From NCBI GenBank assembly GCA_965247065.1, contig CBDFGN010000006.1, positions 2,604,001 through 2,668,000 of the forward strand: a stretch of DNA of 64,000 nucleotides, read 5' to 3'. This DNA is from CBDFGN01 sp965247065 (GTDB lineage Bacteria; Bacteroidota; Bacteroidia; Cytophagales; Cyclobacteriaceae). Numbering within the stretch: position 1 is the first letter of the stretch; the number at the start of each line of letters is the position of its first letter. The notes beneath the pieces are model-generated. The model saw only the letters and a list, made by a program, of their open reading frames with translations, did not search any database and was not told where the DNA came from. Positions 35,034 through 44,490 of this stretch are shown piece after piece. The position numbers were made by a program, and so were the translations under genes.

Positions 35034-35054
35034 CTCGAGCGATGAATCGCTCGA
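35034..35054 (+). terminator. Hairpin after the cyclase remnant
   Basis: TCGAGCGAT pairs with ATCGCTCGA around a GA centre, as at 15440-15461. Because it is conserved in a truncated copy, it arrived with the duplicated segment. No T-tract follows. Confidence 0.35.
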
Positions 35055-35748
35055 AAAAACCCAAAACTCAAAAGTCAAAAATCCAAACAAGGAACAAATT
35101 TCAAACCGTAAATTCAAAACCAAATCTGAATGCAGTCGGTAGGTTTGGCATTGCGGATTACAAATTACTAGCTTCGAATTTCGAAATGGAGGGTTTCTAT
35201 CTTGAAGCGTTGTTGGCGCCCCCATGATCCCGCGTTATTATTCCGATGCCGATCCGGATAAAGGTTTGTGATATTGGGATGGCAAGAACGTCGACATTCC
35301 GGTGCCCCTTTGGGCGCAACCGAGCAGGTCCTTTCCTCAGAGCAGTATCTGAATAGCTAGCTCCTGGATTGGGGTCGAATGTAAATACCCCTCCCCATAG
35401 GCCTTTAGTAACGGGTCAATAATATCTAATTCTTTGAAAATCATATATTTTGCATTCAAAGCTGCAAAGGCAGGTCAAATATTTGGTATTGATAACCTTG
35501 GTGGCTAAAAGCGGAATCGTCCCGGGGTTTTCAGAAGGTATTTCTTTTGCATGGAAGCTGTGTTTTCTGCCTTCGACGTAGGGGCATTATCGACAATATT
35601 TCAGCGGATCTGGAAACTTTCCAGCCTGCAGAACTGCCACCTACAGATCTACCGCCGATTCAGCTGGGGAAATCCATTTTTTTTTCTGGGCAAAATAATA
35701 TGTAAATTTCGGCGAAATTTGAACCCCGGAAAGTTAAAATAGTAAAAA
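35055..35748. other. Long intergenic region
   Basis: Positions 35055-35138 match the 3' flank of cyclase 1. The remaining 600 bp hold short open frames without good starts and no family I recognise. An AT-rich stretch just upstream of 35749 (TATGTAAATTTCGGCG) is a plausible promoter region for the radical SAM gene. Confidence 0.35.
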
Positions 35749-37263
35749 ATGAAAGTGTTCTTAGTTTATGTCAGGGACGAAGATTTTTACCATATCCTGC
35801 CGCCTAAGGAGCCGGTTACCAGTAAGGAAGATCCAATCCGGGTAATGGGATTTCCTCCCCTGGGAATTGAAACCCTGGCTCCGGTTATCCGGGAACATGG
35901 CCATGAGGTCGTAATGTACGACACTTGTCACCCCTTCATGAAGCCGGAACACATTGCGGAGGACCTGATAGATCAAAATCCCGATGTGATTGCCCTGTCG
36001 TTTCTATCCACAACCTCTTACAGGCTTCTCAAAAGCATGGCCCGGAAATTGAAAGGGACCGCACCGCATATTCCTATTATTGTTGGCGGAACCTTTGCGA
36101 CATTTAACTCTGTAAACATTCTAAAGGATTGCTCGTCCATAGATTACGTTGGTGTGGGCGAAGGCGAAGAATTGATCCTCGATTTCCTGGAAAACATTGA
36201 TAATCCTGCCGCCGTAGGCAGCCTGGCCTGGAGAGCAGGAGAGGAAGTTATCAAAAACCCGGGCCGAGGCATCATACAGGATCTGGACAAGTTCCCTTAT
36301 CCGGATCGGCAAACTCTTCCTATTGACTATATCGAATCACTTCCCCTGGATGTACCTGCCGTTTTATCTATGGACAAGTTCTGCACCATGCAGACCTCCC
36401 GCGGATGTCCCTACAAATGTATCTATTGTGATATTCCTTCTTTGGCCGGAGGGAAATGGCGGTGCAGGTCGGCCGAACATGTTCTTGGAGAAATGCAACA
36501 GCTGCACGACCAGGGTTATCGCTCCATTTATTTGACCGATGATCATTTCCTACTTAAGCACAGACGCATTCAAGCCATTTGTGAAGGAATTATTGAAAGA
36601 AAGCTCGAATTCAGTTGGGGCTGCGAAGGCAGGGTTGATTCTGTAGCCATAAATCAGTTCCCATTAATGGGTAAAGCCAACTGCGGATTCCTGGCATTTG
36701 GGGTCGAGTCAGGCAGTCAGAAAACTCTGGATCGGCTGAAAAAGGATCAGACCTTAGACCAGATAGAGCATGCTGTCAATGAGGCCAAGAAGCATGGTAT
36801 TAAGAATGCTCATGGATTCTTCCTGGTTGGGTCTCCGGAAGAGACCGAAGCCGAGATAATCCAAAGTTTTAAATTTGCTGCCAGGTTGAAGCTGGACACC
36901 TTTGGGTTTAACCGACTTTGCGTCTACCGGGGGACTCCCCTTTGGCAAGAATATCTTGGCAGAGGCATTCTCGATGATGATCGTGACTGGGATAAGTGGT
37001 TTCGCTGCTCCGAAATAGATTCGACGGTACTTCCTGGCGAGGTCGTCCATAGGGCCCGCAAAAAAGGGTACTTGATCCTATTTGCTCACCGGATCTTCTT
37101 CAGGCCGATCGAAACTTACAAGCTACTTCGAAAATTCAGCCGGTATATGAGGTTTATGGATGTAATGAGACTTCTGCTTAGTCCATTCAGAAGAATTGAC
37201 CATCATGAAACTCAAAAATTAACCGAGCAGGATCCCGAGGTCCCGGTCAAGATGGCTTCTTAA
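35749..37263 (+). CDS. Radical SAM protein with N-terminal cobalamin-binding-like domain
   Basis: The protein has 504 residues. The N-terminal Rossmann-like domain (about 1-175) follows the B12-binding pattern with IIVGGTFAT and VGVGEGEELILDFL, but lacks the DxHxxG histidine, so cobalamin would bind base-off without that ligand, or not at all. The radical SAM domain (about 205-430) has the cluster motif CPYKCIYC with Cys 220, 224 and 227. YLTDDHFLL and FGVESGSQKTLDRLKKDQT follow in the order usual for B12-dependent radical SAM enzymes. The C-terminal helices are basic. These enzymes act in lipid, hopanoid and natural-product methylation or cyclisation; the substrate cannot be told. Confidence 0.88.
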   Translation: MKVFLVYVRDEDFYHILPPKEPVTSKEDPIRVMGFPPLGIETLAPVIREHGHEVVMYDTCHPFMKPEHIAEDLIDQNPDVIALSFLSTTSYRLLKSMARKLKGTAPHIPIIVGGTFATFNSVNILKDCSSIDYVGVGEGEELILDFLENIDNPAAVGSLAWRAGEEVIKNPGRGIIQDLDKFPYPDRQTLPIDYIESLPLDVPAVLSMDKFCTMQTSRGCPYKCIYCDIPSLAGGKWRCRSAEHVLGEMQQLHDQGYRSIYLTDDHFLLKHRRIQAICEGIIERKLEFSWGCEGRVDSVAINQFPLMGKANCGFLAFGVESGSQKTLDRLKKDQTLDQIEHAVNEAKKHGIKNAHGFFLVGSPEETEAEIIQSFKFAARLKLDTFGFNRLCVYRGTPLWQEYLGRGILDDDRDWDKWFRCSEIDSTVLPGEVVHRARKKGYLILFAHRIFFRPIETYKLLRKFSRYMRFMDVMRLLLSPFRRIDHHETQKLTEQDPEVPVKMAS

Positions 37264-37294
37264 GGGATCTGAAAACTGAATTTGGGATCCAATT

Positions 37295-37308
37295 GGGGCG
37301 GCCCCTTT
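37295..37308 (+). terminator. Possible terminator of the radical SAM gene
   Basis: A short hairpin, GGGG then CGG loop then CCCC, is followed by TTTATT, 32 bp after the stop codon. The stem is only 4 bp, so the call is tentative. Confidence 0.3.
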
Positions 37309-37364
37309 ATTCACATATTGGGCTTTTGACTGTGCTCCCTGACCATATCAGGGTAGATTATGGG

Positions 37365-37775
37365 TTAAAAGATGTCCTCAATCGTAAACTTCCGATGCTG
37401 GAATTTAACTTTATCCCCAATTTTTCGTCCCTGCAAAATTTTGCCGATTGGGGAGGCTAGCGATATCGAATAGTAGATTTCGCTTCCAACTTCCATCTTT
37501 CCCATTCCAACAGACAAAAAATAATTACCCTGATCGGTAACCACTAAACTTCCGAACTCAACTTTTTCATACCCTTTCCGGATGTTTATTCTATCAAATA
37601 CCTTTTTTAGATCCATGGCCCTGCTGAGAAGGACTTTGCTCTTCTCAAGTTCAATTTGCATCATCGCCCGTCCGGTTTCGTGCTTATCTCCGACACTGCT
37701 TTTGGTATCAATGTCCCTTGACTCCCTCGCCGCTTCGATGGCAGTCTGGGCCGTTTCGACCCTGCGATCTAACAT
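37365..37775 (-). CDS. GreA/GreB-family C-terminal domain protein, possibly N-terminally truncated by a stop
   Basis: The protein has 136 residues. The N-terminal coiled coil (MLDRRVETAQTAIEAARESRD) and the C-terminal Gre domain (FGSLVVTDQGNYFLSVGMG, then ISLASPIGKILQGRKIGDKVKF) define the Bacteroidota GreA-like family, which is sometimes mislabelled 3-oxoacyl-ACP synthase. The frame extends upstream through a TAA at 37776-37778 to an ATG at 37826 that encodes MNKKRELKKSIYVEVL, which looks like the usual family N-terminus. Either the ATG at 37775 is the real start or a nonsense mutation has removed 17 residues. Members are thought to bind RNA polymerase. Confidence 0.8.
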   Translation of the reverse strand: MLDRRVETAQTAIEAARESRDIDTKSSVGDKHETGRAMMQIELEKSKVLLSRAMDLKKVFDRINIRKGYEKVEFGSLVVTDQGNYFLSVGMGKMEVGSEIYYSISLASPIGKILQGRKIGDKVKFQHRKFTIEDIF

Positions 37776-38007
37776 TTACAATACCTCGACATAAATAGAT
37801 TTCTTCAATTCCCTCTTTTTGTTCATGCTTCAGTCATACTTTATTCATCACCCAGTAGTCCACGCGCATATTAATGAATTCTGCTTTCGTAATAGCCGCA
37901 GGTAGGATCCAGTTTAGTTGACACCCTCCCAAGCTGTTATTTGGAACCAGTTCAGGGACGCTGCCTCTTTGTTCGTGTTTGAATAAAATTAGTAATTTCA
38001 GGACATT

Positions 38008-39405
38008 ATGAAGGCTGGTTTGATCTGGTGCCTGGTTTCGATTTTTGTCAAGGGGTGGGTTGTTGCGCAAGAAGGTCAAACTATATATACGACCTATTGT
38101 GCCGGCTGTCATGGTACGCAATTGGATGGTAATTCGGCCGCCAAATTGATCAAAACAGAATGGATATATGGAAGGGGGCGTGGTCATCTGGTTCGTAACA
38201 TTACATTTGGAATCCCAACCACCGAAATGGCCGCCTGGAATCAGATTTTGAACCCTGAGGAGATCAATAGCGTCGTAGACTTTATCATCGAAGCCCAGGA
38301 GATATCCCCAAATGTGATAAGGCCCATTCCGGACCGTATTACTACCTCGGATTATATTCTTGAAGTAGAAAAGTTGGTTACCGATGGCCTGAATAACCCA
38401 TGGGGAATTGAATTTGTCGACTCCAGCCGGGCCTTAATTTCCGAAAAGACCGGGTCGATTCGCTGGTTAATTGACGGGGAAATGGATCCTCAACCTATCC
38501 GGGGAACGCCTCAAACCCATTCCCAAAGCGGCACGGGTGGGTACATGGACATTGCCCTGGACCCAGCTTATGAGGAAAACGGTTGGATCTATCTTGCTTT
38601 CAGCCACACCAACGGAGATGCAACGGATCCTGATGCGCAAGCCTTAACCAAGATTATTCGCAGCAAGATCCGCGGTTATGAGTGGATGGAAGAACAGACT
38701 CTATTTGAGGTACCGGATTCCCTGATGGTGGTTGGCGGAAACAGGTGGGGATGCCGCTTCTTATTTGACGACGCTGGATTTCTGTATTTCACCATCGGGG
38801 ACATGGGAAGGGCCATGGATTCCCAGGATTTGGCACGCGCGACCGGGAAAGTGTTCCGTATTAATCCTGATGGTTCCATACCGGCTGACAATCCGTTTGC
38901 AGGCCAGGAAGGGGCCCTGGCTGCAATCTACTCAATCGGAATCCGGAATGTGCAGGGGATCACCCAGCATCCGGAAACCGGAGTTATTTGGATGACTGAA
39001 CATGGCCCAATGGGCGGCGATGAATTGAACATTCTGAAAAAGGGAGCTAACTACGGCTGGCCGGTCATTACCTACGGAGTAGATTACACCGGGGAAATTG
39101 TCTCAAATAAAACCCATCAAACGGGCATGGAGCAGCCTCTCTTCCAATGGACTCCCTCAATTGCAGTTTGTCCGGCTGAATTCTGTAGCAGCCCCCTTTT
39201 CCCCAATTGGAACGGCAACCTGTTGATAGGCTCACTGGCATTCGAGGATCTAAGAAGGCTGGAGGTCCAAGGGGAAAAAGTAATTGAGGAGGAAACCATA
39301 CTAAGAGGTTTTGGCCGGATCCGGGAAATCAAAACCGGACCGGAAGGAGCCTTCTACGTGCTTTTCAATAAACCAGATATGATCGTCAGAATTACCCCTG
39401 AGTAG
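38008..39405 (+). CDS. PQQ-dependent sugar dehydrogenase (Yli-type) with N-terminal cytochrome c domain
   Basis: The protein has 465 residues, with a signal peptide at 1-20. The cytochrome c domain (about 22-95) has heme motif CAGCH (31-35). The soluble aldose dehydrogenase propeller (about 115-465) shows GLNNPWGIEFVDSS, SGTGGYMDIALDPAYEENGWIYLAFS, GNRWGCRFLFDDAGFLYFTIGD, SIGIRNVQGITQHPETGVIWMTEHGPMGGDELN and GANYGWPVITYG, which include the usual PQQ and calcium contacts. It would oxidise aldose sugars in the periplasm and pass electrons through its own heme. The gene stands alone. Confidence 0.9.
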   Translation: MKAGLIWCLVSIFVKGWVVAQEGQTIYTTYCAGCHGTQLDGNSAAKLIKTEWIYGRGRGHLVRNITFGIPTTEMAAWNQILNPEEINSVVDFIIEAQEISPNVIRPIPDRITTSDYILEVEKLVTDGLNNPWGIEFVDSSRALISEKTGSIRWLIDGEMDPQPIRGTPQTHSQSGTGGYMDIALDPAYEENGWIYLAFSHTNGDATDPDAQALTKIIRSKIRGYEWMEEQTLFEVPDSLMVVGGNRWGCRFLFDDAGFLYFTIGDMGRAMDSQDLARATGKVFRINPDGSIPADNPFAGQEGALAAIYSIGIRNVQGITQHPETGVIWMTEHGPMGGDELNILKKGANYGWPVITYGVDYTGEIVSNKTHQTGMEQPLFQWTPSIAVCPAEFCSSPLFPNWNGNLLIGSLAFEDLRRLEVQGEKVIEEETILRGFGRIREIKTGPEGAFYVLFNKPDMIVRITPE

Positions 39406-39498
39406 GGGCCTTTGATACCTACTGACCTCGATGTGAAGGGGTTTGTGATTCGATTTCTACCCTTAGTTGTGCTTGCCTGAAATTTAAAGCCCGACATT

Positions 39499-40044
39499 CT
39501 ACCCCTGTTCAATCAGCTGCAGGACCTCTTTTGCCTGCTCAAAATGTCTACCTTGATGAGCGAGAATAATGTCCAAAGCCGTCTCCAATTTGTAAACTAT
39601 GTTCCGGTTGGCTGGGGAGGATATTACCGTTCCTCTTCCTATTAGATCGGCGCTATTTCTGATCCATTGCTGCAGTTCAAGTTGGGTCTTATCAAACCGT
39701 GCCATTAGATCATCTTGTATTTCAGTCTGGGAAGGTTGCCATACAGGAAACGTACTGATCTTCTTCCTCCGATCGGGCCCACTACCTTCAAGTATAGTTT
39801 TACCCATTAGCTTAACCAGAAAACCAATTTTCCCAATAAACGGTGGCTTGTAAGTTCCCTGGCCCAAGGCTTTGAAAGTGGGCTCATAACTGCGGCTGAC
39901 GACAATGATGTGGTCAATAACCTGGGCTATATTCCAGGAATCCGAATCCGGTTTCCAACTGAGCTGCTCCGAGGAGAGCTGACCAAATGTGTCATTAAAG
40001 TTGATGGTCAGGTCATCAATTTGGTCAATCCAATTTTGGGTCAT
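39499..40044 (-). CDS. DinB-like four-helix metalloprotein
   Basis: The protein has about 181 residues from the ATG at 40044 (a TTG two codons earlier is less likely). LSSEQLSWKPDSDSWNIAQVIDHIIVVSRSY is the DinB/YfiT superfamily core with a metal-ligand His. The other two ligands are probably in the C-terminal ILAHQGRHFEQA. Members are metal-dependent, often thiol-linked transferases or stress proteins; the exact activity is unknown. It converges with the dehydrogenase gene. Confidence 0.85.
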   Translation of the reverse strand: MTQNWIDQIDDLTINFNDTFGQLSSEQLSWKPDSDSWNIAQVIDHIIVVSRSYEPTFKALGQGTYKPPFIGKIGFLVKLMGKTILEGSGPDRRKKISTFPVWQPSQTEIQDDLMARFDKTQLELQQWIRNSADLIGRGTVISSPANRNIVYKLETALDIILAHQGRHFEQAKEVLQLIEQG

Positions 40045-40211
40045 AATCAATGTGTTTGGTGTGTCCTGCTCAATTTAGCTGGTTTTTCCCGGAACAATCC
40101 AACGAGGGCCACAAAGAATATTGATAAGTCACTAAGGCCTCTTGCGTAAATGCAGGTTCAAACGGTAGGAGTCTCCAGGCCGCGAAATTAATTAGGCAGC
40201 TTATAAACGGA

Positions 40212-41660
40212 TTAGCCTATCAGTTCAGTGATCACTTCGCCGCCAAATTGCGATAATTGCTTGTATCGCCCCCCATGGAAATAGGTAAGCTTATTATCAT
40301 CCAGCCCCAGAAGTTGCAGCATTGTGACGTGGACATCCCGTATGGGATGGACCACATCAACGGCTTTCTCACCCAGTTCATCGGTTTCCCCAATGATGTG
40401 CCCAGCCTTCACCCCACCTCCGGCCAGCCACATGGGCATTCCCGTTACATTATGATCCCGCCCGTAGGCTATACCTCCATCCCTAATTCCATTATCAGGC
40501 GTTCTGCCAAATTCCCCGGTCCAAACCACCAAAGTCTCTTCCAGCAGCCCTCTGCGCTTCAAATCCATGAGAAGCGCGGTAATGGGTTTATCAATACTCC
40601 GAATCAGGGAGCCGTGGGCTCTCTCCAAAAAATCATGTGAATCCCATCCTCCGGAAAATAGCTGTACAAACCGAACTCCATTCTCCACTAGTCGTCTGGT
40701 CAACAGACACTTCCGCCCGAATGGTTGGGTTGCCGGGTCGTTGAGGCCGTACATTTCCAGGGTTGCTTCGTCTTCTCCTCCCAAATCCATCAATTCCGGG
40801 ACCTCCATCTGCATCCGGAAGGCCAGTTCGTAGTTTTCCATCCGAACCGACAATTCATCGTGCTCCGGATGACGCCCCCGGTGAACTTCATTGAGCTTCT
40901 GAAGCACGTCCAGACTCTGCCGCTGATGATATCGGCTCAATCCAGGAGGAGGTTCCATATTCAGGATCGGGGACCCTATCGGTCTGAGCGGGGTACCCTG
41001 GTAATGCGCCGGAAGGAAGCCATTGGACCAATTGGCCGCCCCCCCTTGTGGATAAGCTACTTCCGGCAGGACTACAAATGCGGGAATGTTCTGATTCATC
41101 GAGCCAAGTCCATAGGTTATCCAGGAACCAAGAGCCGGATCGCCTCCGAATCTGTTACCAGTGTTCATATGGTATTGAGCGGTAGGATGATTAACGGATT
41201 CGGCCTGGCACCCTCTGTAGAAACAGATCTCATCCGCCGCGTTCGCCAAATGAATAAACCGGTCGCACATATCCACTCCGGACTTGCCAACTTTTCTAAA
41301 TCCAAACGGACTTTGAACGATGTAACGCTCACCTGAAGACATGGCTGAAAAGTTCTCTCCCTCACGGACGAACTTCTTGAGGTGGAAACGGGCAAGATCA
41401 GGTTTGGGATCAAATGTGTCAACCTGGCTGGGACCCCCTTCCATCATAAGGAAAATGCATGCCTTGGCCTTTGGGATTATCTCCGGCAGCTTAGAAGCCA
41501 ACGGATCCCGAGGCTTAGGGACTGCCGAAGGCCGAGACGGTTGAAGGGAGTCACATGCAATCAAACTATTCAAAGCCATACCGCCAAGCCCGGTTCCCAA
41601 GCCATAAATAAACTCACGCCGGTTTATTGGTAGATATTCAGTAGACATATATGAACTCAT
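40212..41660 (-). CDS. DUF1501 protein with Tat signal
   Basis: The protein has 482 residues. The twin-arginine signal NRREFIYGLGTGLGGMALNSL (read as RREF then a hydrophobic run, residues 14-33) is followed by the DUF1501 sulfatase-like fold: CIFLMMEGGPSQVDTFDPKP, NHPTAQYHMNTGNRFGGDPALGSW, and near the end LVVWTGEFGRTPDNG and GRDHNVTGMPMWLAGGGVKAG. DUF1501 proteins are always paired with PSD1 cytochrome proteins, and their start overlaps the upstream gene's end by 23 bp, as here. The pair is presumed to work on sulfated or other polysaccharides; no activity has been proven to my knowledge. Confidence 0.9.
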   Translation of the reverse strand: MSSYMSTEYLPINRREFIYGLGTGLGGMALNSLIACDSLQPSRPSAVPKPRDPLASKLPEIIPKAKACIFLMMEGGPSQVDTFDPKPDLARFHLKKFVREGENFSAMSSGERYIVQSPFGFRKVGKSGVDMCDRFIHLANAADEICFYRGCQAESVNHPTAQYHMNTGNRFGGDPALGSWITYGLGSMNQNIPAFVVLPEVAYPQGGAANWSNGFLPAHYQGTPLRPIGSPILNMEPPPGLSRYHQRQSLDVLQKLNEVHRGRHPEHDELSVRMENYELAFRMQMEVPELMDLGGEDEATLEMYGLNDPATQPFGRKCLLTRRLVENGVRFVQLFSGGWDSHDFLERAHGSLIRSIDKPITALLMDLKRRGLLEETLVVWTGEFGRTPDNGIRDGGIAYGRDHNVTGMPMWLAGGGVKAGHIIGETDELGEKAVDVVHPIRDVHVTMLQLLGLDDNKLTYFHGGRYKQLSQFGGEVITELIG

Positions 41661-44490
41661 TGGTGTTGAACAGAATCACCAGATAGTCTGCCAAAGCCCG
41701 GGTCTCTTCATCCACTTCCCAGGACTTGAGATCGGCCTGGTAATTCTGGTAGACGTGCAACCTTTCAATGTACCTGAAATTTTCACCGGTCATTTCTTCG
41801 AACATTTCCCGTTCCACCCGGTCCGGATATTCAATCCGTGGCGCAGGAGTCTCTCGATGATACTCTTTCATAGAAGCCAAAAACTGGGTTGCCTCCCTGA
41901 CCTCATCTTTAGTGGGTGCCCGATTGAACACCCGCTCATAGACCTGACGTACACGTTGATCAAGGGCGGTCGTCTCTAAACAGATCTCATTGGCCAGGGC
42001 TATGCTCCGGTCTCGCACCTGGCTACTATTGAACAACATAAAAACCTGTGGAGTAACGGCTGATGAGGTCCGTTTTTCACAGGATAGCTCTGAACCCGGG
42101 CGATTAAACACCTCCATCAAGGGATCAGACAACCCCCGTAGCCTTTGAGCGTAGATCGTTCTTCGGTTTCTCTCTCTCGGGGTTGCGGATGGTTGATATG
42201 CAGGGGCTACCGAACCCATGATATGCCGGGGTTGCAAGGCCTGCTCCAGATTGATCTCCGGACGTACCGGGAGGCCGCCTATTTCGGGATTCAATTCCCC
42301 TGACAATTGCAGCATCGCGTCACGAATTTCCTCGGCCTCCAATCTCCTGGGTGTGAACATTGCCAGGTATTTATTTTCCGGATCATTTACCAGCAATTGC
42401 TCCATTTGCGGATGTTGCGTGCTCCGTTGGTAAGCCTCCGAGCTCATAATCAGCCGATGCAATTCTTTCATCGACCAACCATTTTCCACAAAGTACCCGG
42501 CCATCCAATCAAGCATTTCCGGATGGGTCGGACGCTTGCCAGTGACCCCGAAGTTATTGGTATTCTCCGCAATCCCCTTACCAAAGTGGTATTGCCAAAC
42601 CCGATTTACAATGGACCTGGCGGTTAGGGGATTATCAGGGTGGATTACCCAGCGGGCAAACTTCAAACGACGACCAGCAGGCCCCGAACCAAACCTGGCA
42701 TCCAGACTTCGTCCAGCCGAGTCCTGTAGCGAGGCTAAGGCACTCAGTATCCCGGGGGCAACCTCTTCATCCGGGGCGTAGACCGACCCACCCTTTAACA
42801 CAAAGGTACTGGCAATGTCTCCTTCCAGGTTCGGAGGCATCGGCATCGGTCGATGGCTGTTCATGACCCTGACTGGTCCATTGTATACCGAGAACGCGAG
42901 TTGTTCAAATACTTCCTTCTCCCGGGCTAATCGTTGACCTCTTTTGCTAAGCAATTTCCGATAACCCAGGTCTTGATGGGTTAGACCATAATAACGGGGC
43001 GGCTGTTGGTCGTCATGTAATTTTCTTCGCTGGTTTATGGGTAAATAATTCATGCCCCGGTTAGCATACCAGCGTTTGGCGTTTTCCTGTTCCTTCGCTT
43101 CAATTAAGGCTTGGGCCCTTTCAGTTTCTTTAATAAAGCCAACGATTTTCTCTTTTTCCAGGTCCAGCCGAGCTACATTTTCGGCAGGTAAGTAAGAGGC
43201 CGTTCGATTGGCAAACTGGGTAGTGGCAAAAACTGCCTGGACTTTGTAGTAGTCGACGGTGGGTATCGGATCATACTTGTGATCATGACAGCGAGCGCAC
43301 CGCAGTGGCTGAGAAAGGAAAACCTCGCCCACATTGTTAGTAACATCATCCAAAAAGAATTGCCGTGTCTCCGCAGCCACGCTCATCCCTGTGTGCTCCC
43401 ATGGGCCCATGCGCAAATAACCGGTAGCAATTAACATTTCGGGATCGTCGCCATTCAACTCGTCTCCGGCAATCTGTTCTACCACAAAGCGATCATAGGG
43501 TTTATCTTCATTAAAGGAGCGTACGACATAATCCCGATATCTCCAGGCGTTAGGCCGGGAGTAGTCGTTAGAGAATCCATCGGAATCGGCGTATCTCACC
43601 ACGTCAAGCCAATGCCTTGCCCATTGCTCCCCGTAATGTAGACTTGCCAGCAATCTATCCACAACCTCTTCAAATGCATCAGGAGAACTATCCAGCTCAA
43701 AATCTTCAATCTCAGCCTTAGTCGGTGGGAGCCCAATTAGGTCAAAGGTTCCCCGCCGGAGCAAATCTACTTTTTCGGCCGGTGGAGCAGGCACCAGACC
43801 GTATTCAATGAGGCGGGATTGTACAAAAGCGTCTATAGGGTTGGCTGTGGAATCATAGTTAAGGGCTTCCCATGGGATTGGTTGCTTCTTAACCGGGAAA
43901 AATGCCCATATCTCGGCCGGATAATAAGTCCTTCGACCCCAGCTTTCGGTTTGGGCGGAGTCGGTGGAAACCTGGATTTTACCTTTGTAATCCCAACCGC
44001 CAGCGGCCAACAGTTCCATCCTGAGCGTTTGATCGGGCCAAGGTGCGCCACCCTGGATCCACTGGCGGAGCAGGTTGAGCTCTTCCTTGTCCAGTTTATC
44101 ATTTTCTTTGGGAGGCATTTTAAAGTCGTCATTATCCCGGATGGCTGCCATATAAATGCGGCTTTTTGCCGGCAATCCCGGGATAAGAGCTGGTTTCCCG
44201 GACTCCCCTCCTGCCAGCATTCCCTTTAAAGTTCGCATATCGAATTCTCCTTCTAACTCCTCTCCGCCGCCGTGACAGCTGAAACAGCGGGATTCAAGCA
44301 AAGGATAGACCTGGAACGCAAAGAGTTTTTCTGCATCCAGATTTTGGGCCGATTGGGGTTGTTGCTCATTGCATCCTAAGGCTCCTATCCACAGGGCCAA
44401 TAGCCAAACGGCGTAATTCTTAAGGCCTTGTACACGGTTTGATCTGATGGTGTTCAAGTGTCTCTTGTGAGAATGTTCATTTTCATACAA
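41638..44490 (-). CDS. PSD1 / DUF1549-DUF1553 cytochrome c lipoprotein
   Basis: The protein has 950 residues. A signal with lipobox IGALGC puts the lipid on Cys 40. The planctomycete-type cytochrome c (PSCyt1, about 58-150) has CFSCH (69-73) and the distal Met segment DFKMPPKENDKL. DUF1549 (about 200-410) contains a second heme-type motif RCARCHDHKYDPIPTVDYY. DUF1553 (about 600-880) has FARWVIHPDNPLTARSIVNRVWQYHFG and SELSCEKRTSSAVTPQVFMLFNS. It is the first gene of the pair with DUF1501. The likely location is the outer face of a membrane. Confidence 0.92.
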   Translation of the reverse strand: MYENEHSHKRHLNTIRSNRVQGLKNYAVWLLALWIGALGCNEQQPQSAQNLDAEKLFAFQVYPLLESRCFSCHGGGEELEGEFDMRTLKGMLAGGESGKPALIPGLPAKSRIYMAAIRDNDDFKMPPKENDKLDKEELNLLRQWIQGGAPWPDQTLRMELLAAGGWDYKGKIQVSTDSAQTESWGRRTYYPAEIWAFFPVKKQPIPWEALNYDSTANPIDAFVQSRLIEYGLVPAPPAEKVDLLRRGTFDLIGLPPTKAEIEDFELDSSPDAFEEVVDRLLASLHYGEQWARHWLDVVRYADSDGFSNDYSRPNAWRYRDYVVRSFNEDKPYDRFVVEQIAGDELNGDDPEMLIATGYLRMGPWEHTGMSVAAETRQFFLDDVTNNVGEVFLSQPLRCARCHDHKYDPIPTVDYYKVQAVFATTQFANRTASYLPAENVARLDLEKEKIVGFIKETERAQALIEAKEQENAKRWYANRGMNYLPINQRRKLHDDQQPPRYYGLTHQDLGYRKLLSKRGQRLAREKEVFEQLAFSVYNGPVRVMNSHRPMPMPPNLEGDIASTFVLKGGSVYAPDEEVAPGILSALASLQDSAGRSLDARFGSGPAGRRLKFARWVIHPDNPLTARSIVNRVWQYHFGKGIAENTNNFGVTGKRPTHPEMLDWMAGYFVENGWSMKELHRLIMSSEAYQRSTQHPQMEQLLVNDPENKYLAMFTPRRLEAEEIRDAMLQLSGELNPEIGGLPVRPEINLEQALQPRHIMGSVAPAYQPSATPRERNRRTIYAQRLRGLSDPLMEVFNRPGSELSCEKRTSSAVTPQVFMLFNSSQVRDRSIALANEICLETTALDQRVRQVYERVFNRAPTKDEVREATQFLASMKEYHRETPAPRIEYPDRVEREMFEEMTGENFRYIERLHVYQNYQADLKSWEVDEETRALADYLVILFNTNEFIYVY

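Noticed and set aside
35140..35748. Cobalamin riboswitch upstream of the radical SAM gene
   Set aside because: No B12-box-like sequence could be recognised in the long intergenic region, and the protein lacks the DxHxxG motif.
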